From the NCBI GenBank assembly GCA_003562605.1, contig PWUG01000370.1, positions 1 to 5,614 on the forward strand: 5,614 nucleotides of DNA, written 5' to 3'. Position numbers and translations under genes: made by a program. The notes beneath the pieces are model-generated. The model did no database searches, was not told where the DNA came from, and worked only from the letters and a program-made list of their open reading frames with translations. The stretch's first letter is position 1, and every line of letters starts with the position of its first letter. The DNA comes from Syntrophomonadaceae bacterium. Its GTDB lineage: Bacteria > Bacillota_D > Dethiobacteria > DTU022. Positions 4,950-5,614 of the stretch are shown here, piece after piece.

Positions 4950-5614
4950 AGCCGAACCAGTCCTATGATGGAGCAGTACAAAGCCGTCAAAGCACAGCAT
5001 CCGGACAAACTGCTTATGTTCCAGGTTGGCGATTTTTACGAACTATTTTTCGAAGATGCTGAGCTTGCGGCAAGGGAAATGGAAATTGCCCTCACTTCAC
5101 GGGATGGGGGGAGCGAAAATCGAATCCCCCTGGCCGGTGTACCGATACATGCGGCTGAAACCTATTTAAATAAGCTGCTTGGTAAAGGCCATAAAGTAGT
5201 GATCTGTGACCAGGTTGAGGAAGCCGCGCAGGCAAAGGGGCTCGTGCGCCGCGAAATAACAAGGATACTAACACCCGGGACAATTACCGATCCGGAAATG
5301 CTCGAAGAAAGCCGTAACAATTACCTTGCTGTCGTTATCAACCGGCACAATAGTTATTACGGCCTGGCTGCAGTCGATGTTTCAACCGGCGATTTCCAAA
5401 TAACCGAGCAAAATGACGAATCTGCATGGGAAGTTATCGCTGATGAACTGCGCAGAATGCAGCCTTCGGAGATACTGTGCGGATCACATGACATAGAACA
5501 ATTGTGCAGAAAAGAGGTTGAAGTTAGTAACAGCGGACTGATCGATTTACTGCCCGGTATTCCTGACCTGGAAGAAACAAAAGGCATCATTACCGGACAA
5601 TGGGACAATGATAC
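4947..5614 (+). CDS. mutS: DNA mismatch repair protein MutS, N-terminal part (runs off window)
   Basis: The frame from TTG 4947 stays open to the window end, giving 222 complete codons of a protein usually about 850-900 residues long. Domain I, which binds the mismatch, covers about residues 1-115. It includes PMMEQYKAVKAQHPDKLLMF, then GDFYELF with the Phe-x-Glu pair (Phe30, Glu32) that stacks on and contacts the mispaired base. PLAGVPIHAAETYLNKLL and the VKREV-like VRREITRILTPGT complete it. Domain II, the connector, begins near residue 125 (NYLAVVINRHNSYYGLAAVDVSTGDF). The ATPase and clamp domains lie beyond the window. MutS senses mismatches and small loops in newly copied DNA and recruits MutL; mutL often follows mutS in this phylum but cannot be seen here. 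The Phe-x-Glu pair argues for the true repair protein rather than MutS2, which lacks this domain. Confidence 0.95.
   Translation, partial: MSRTSPMMEQYKAVKAQHPDKLLMFQVGDFYELFFEDAELAAREMEIALTSRDGGSENRIPLAGVPIHAAETYLNKLLGKGHKVVICDQVEEAAQAKGLVRREITRILTPGTITDPEMLEESRNNYLAVVINRHNSYYGLAAVDVSTGDFQITEQNDESAWEVIADELRRMQPSEILCGSHDIEQLCRKEVEVSNSGLIDLLPGIPDLEETKGIITGQWDND

Overview
This window reads as chromosomal housekeeping sequence from an anaerobic, probably clostridia-like member of the Bacillota. The support is moderate GC, strong purine-rich Shine-Dalgarno (SD) sites with several TTG starts, a 2-oxoacid:ferredoxin oxidoreductase delta-type ferredoxin, a DUF362 protein carrying two [4Fe-4S] motifs, and the miaB-mutS gene order common in that phylum. 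The lineage is an inference; nothing here fixes a genus. All recognisable genes are on the + strand.

Layout. Bases 1-297 hold the C-terminal 98 codons of a ROK-family sugar kinase/regulator. A DedA/VTT-domain membrane protein (302-1024) follows after 4 bases, and a DUF362 iron-sulfur protein (1042-2163) after 17 more, so these three look like one transcription unit. A small 2x[4Fe-4S] ferredoxin (2227-2439) resembling the delta subunit of 2-oxoglutarate:ferredoxin oxidoreductase comes next, but no alpha, beta or gamma subunit follows. A 121-base gap leads to an alpha/beta hydrolase (2561-3307). A predicted sigma-A-type promoter in the 3' end of the hydrolase could drive miaB (3394-4761, TTG start), which modifies tRNA. 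A 185-base gap holding a perfect 14-base palindrome that partly overlaps a CcpA-cre-like sequence precedes mutS (4947 to the window end, TTG start, truncated), which recognises DNA mismatches.

How the genes relate. The first genes form a metabolic/membrane/redox group, and DUF362 plus the delta-like ferredoxin could form an electron-transfer pair of unknown purpose. The last two are information-processing genes: a tRNA A37 methylthiotransferase and the mismatch sensor. I see no RNA gene, CRISPR array, insertion sequence, phage gene or recognisable defence system. The most useful leads are the orphan delta-type ferredoxin beside DUF362, a DedA protein lacking several of the family's usual charged residues, the predicted miaB promoter, the palindrome before mutS, and the uncertain hydrolase start.
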